64,000 nt of DNA, from the NCBI GenBank assembly GCA_947380295.1, contig CANCQK010000003.1, forward strand, positions 1 to 64,000. The letters are read 5' to 3'. Below, piece by piece: positions 63,401 through 64,000 of this stretch (its first letter is position 1; every line of letters starts with the position of its first letter). The notes under the pieces were generated by a model. It saw nothing but the letters and a program-made list of their open reading frames with translations. It was not told the origin of the DNA and made no database searches. Both the position numbers and the translations under genes were made by a program. The stretch is from Bdellovibrionales bacterium (lineage in GTDB: Bacteria > Bdellovibrionota > UBA1018).

Positions 63401-64000
63401 CCTGCAAGCCTTTCCGCGATTCTCAGCTTTGCGCTCCTCGATCTAGGATTCACGCTCAACTCCTCATCATTGGCCTCAATAGGCTTTTTAGTCAAAGCTC
63501 GAAAAAGATCCTTATTCTTAAATTGATTTTTGACTTTGCGGTCCTCTAACGAGTGAAAGCTGATCACTGCTGCACGCCCACCCGGCCGAATCCGTGGGAT
63601 CACATGATCCAGAAGTCGATCTAAAACTTCCATCTCTTCATTCACGGCAATTCTTAGGGCCTGAAAGGTTCTCGTCGCAACGTGGATTTTTCCATGTCGA
63701 GCATGATGAGGAGTAGCTCGAACGACCAAATCCACAAGCCCTTTGGTGGTTTTTGGAAGCTCCCCTCGCCTACGACTTTCAACCAGAAATGCTGCAATTC
63801 GCTTGGAAAATCGCTCTTCTCCAAACTCACGGAGAATCTGTTCCAACTCAAATTCGGAGACCTGCTTGAGCAACTCAAGGCAACTTCTCCCCTGAGTCGG
63901 ATTCAGCCGCATATCCAGTGGTCCCTCCCACTGAAAACTTAAGCCCCGATTTCGATCTTCAAGCTGATCACTCGAAAACCCAAGATCAGCCAGGAGCCCG
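63397..64000 (-). CDS. rsmH: 16S rRNA (cytosine(1402)-N(4))-methyltransferase RsmH, 5'-truncated by window end
   Basis: The frame runs to the window edge; the visible 200 residues start GLLADLGFSSDQLEDRNRGLSF and continue EGPLDMRLNP, showing that translation does not begin at the internal Met at 63912. Conserved RsmH blocks: ERFSKRIAAFLVESRRRG, KIHVATRTFQALRIAVNEEMEVLDRLLD, and GGRAAVISFHSLEDRKVKNQF. The enzyme N4-methylates C1402 in the ribosomal P site. The N-terminal SAM motif lies outside the window. It opens the part of the dcw cluster visible here; mraZ, if present, is upstream. Confidence 0.95.
   Translation of the reverse strand, partial: GLLADLGFSSDQLEDRNRGLSFQWEGPLDMRLNPTQGRSCLELLKQVSEFELEQILREFGEERFSKRIAAFLVESRRRGELPKTTKGLVDLVVRATPHHARHGKIHVATRTFQALRIAVNEEMEVLDRLLDHVIPRIRPGGRAAVISFHSLEDRKVKNQFKNKDLFRALTKKPIEANDEELSVNPRSRSAKLRIAERLAG

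Overview
The window is a gene-dense stretch of a Gram-negative bacterial chromosome with intermediate GC. Outer-membrane genes (lpxC, an LptF/LptG permease, lipoproteins, LPS-type glycosyltransferases) sit beside a near-complete dcw cell-wall/division cluster. A close MglA homologue, serine palmitoyltransferase, a RodZ-like protein and the rho-rpmE-DUF1385-prfA-prmC-murA order point to the former Deltaproteobacteria, most likely Bdellovibrionota (Bdellovibrio-like) or a relative. This placement is an inference from gene content; no 16S gene is present.

Layout. Bases 1-149 hold the right end of an IS200/IS605-type element: the last 30 codons of a TnpB-like protein and a GAAA-loop hairpin region that runs into the asnS stop codon. 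Next come asnS and pepA (-), a WcaJ-type sugar transferase and an LptF/G permease (+), a 266-bp spacer with three perfect DnaA boxes, rodZ/TPR-lipoprotein/RNA methyltransferase genes (-), and lepA plus a signal peptidase I homologue that has lost its catalytic dyad (+). Bases 12.9-18.3 kb form an envelope glycan cluster (one GT9, three GT2-like enzymes, a flippase-like membrane protein, a glutamine amidotransferase). A short RecQ-type helicase, a clostripain-like protease, tRNA-Pro(GGG), lpxC and ruvCAB follow. At 24.7-27.1 kb a serine palmitoyltransferase is paired with a GNAT-like gene, suggesting sphingolipid synthesis. At 27.4-34.2 kb lie a small unknown gene, a HIT protein, murA, prmC, prfA, DUF1385, rpmE and rho. 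Then come mltG, a GT87-type protein, ogt and mscS, followed by the chain dnaX-recR-mglA-DksA-like, a secreted subtilase and an SDR reductase.

From 44.5 kb to the window end, on the minus strand, lies the dcw cluster. In transcription order it reads rsmH (partial), ftsL, ftsI, murE, mraY, murD, ftsW, murG, murC, murB, [block of opposite-strand genes], ftsQ, ftsA, ftsZ. murF is not in its usual place between murE and mraY. Four plus-strand genes (two paired M16 peptidases, a small protein, an AAA ATPase with a 44-bp palindrome upstream) split the cluster between murB and ftsQ. FtsA lacks about 50 residues that normally form most of subdomain 1C.

The observations most worth following up are the dyad-less signal peptidase beside lepA, the 1C-deleted FtsA, the TnpB element end overlapping the asnS stop codon, the DnaA-box cluster, the palindrome upstream of the ATPase inside the dcw cluster, and the serine palmitoyltransferase/GNAT pair.
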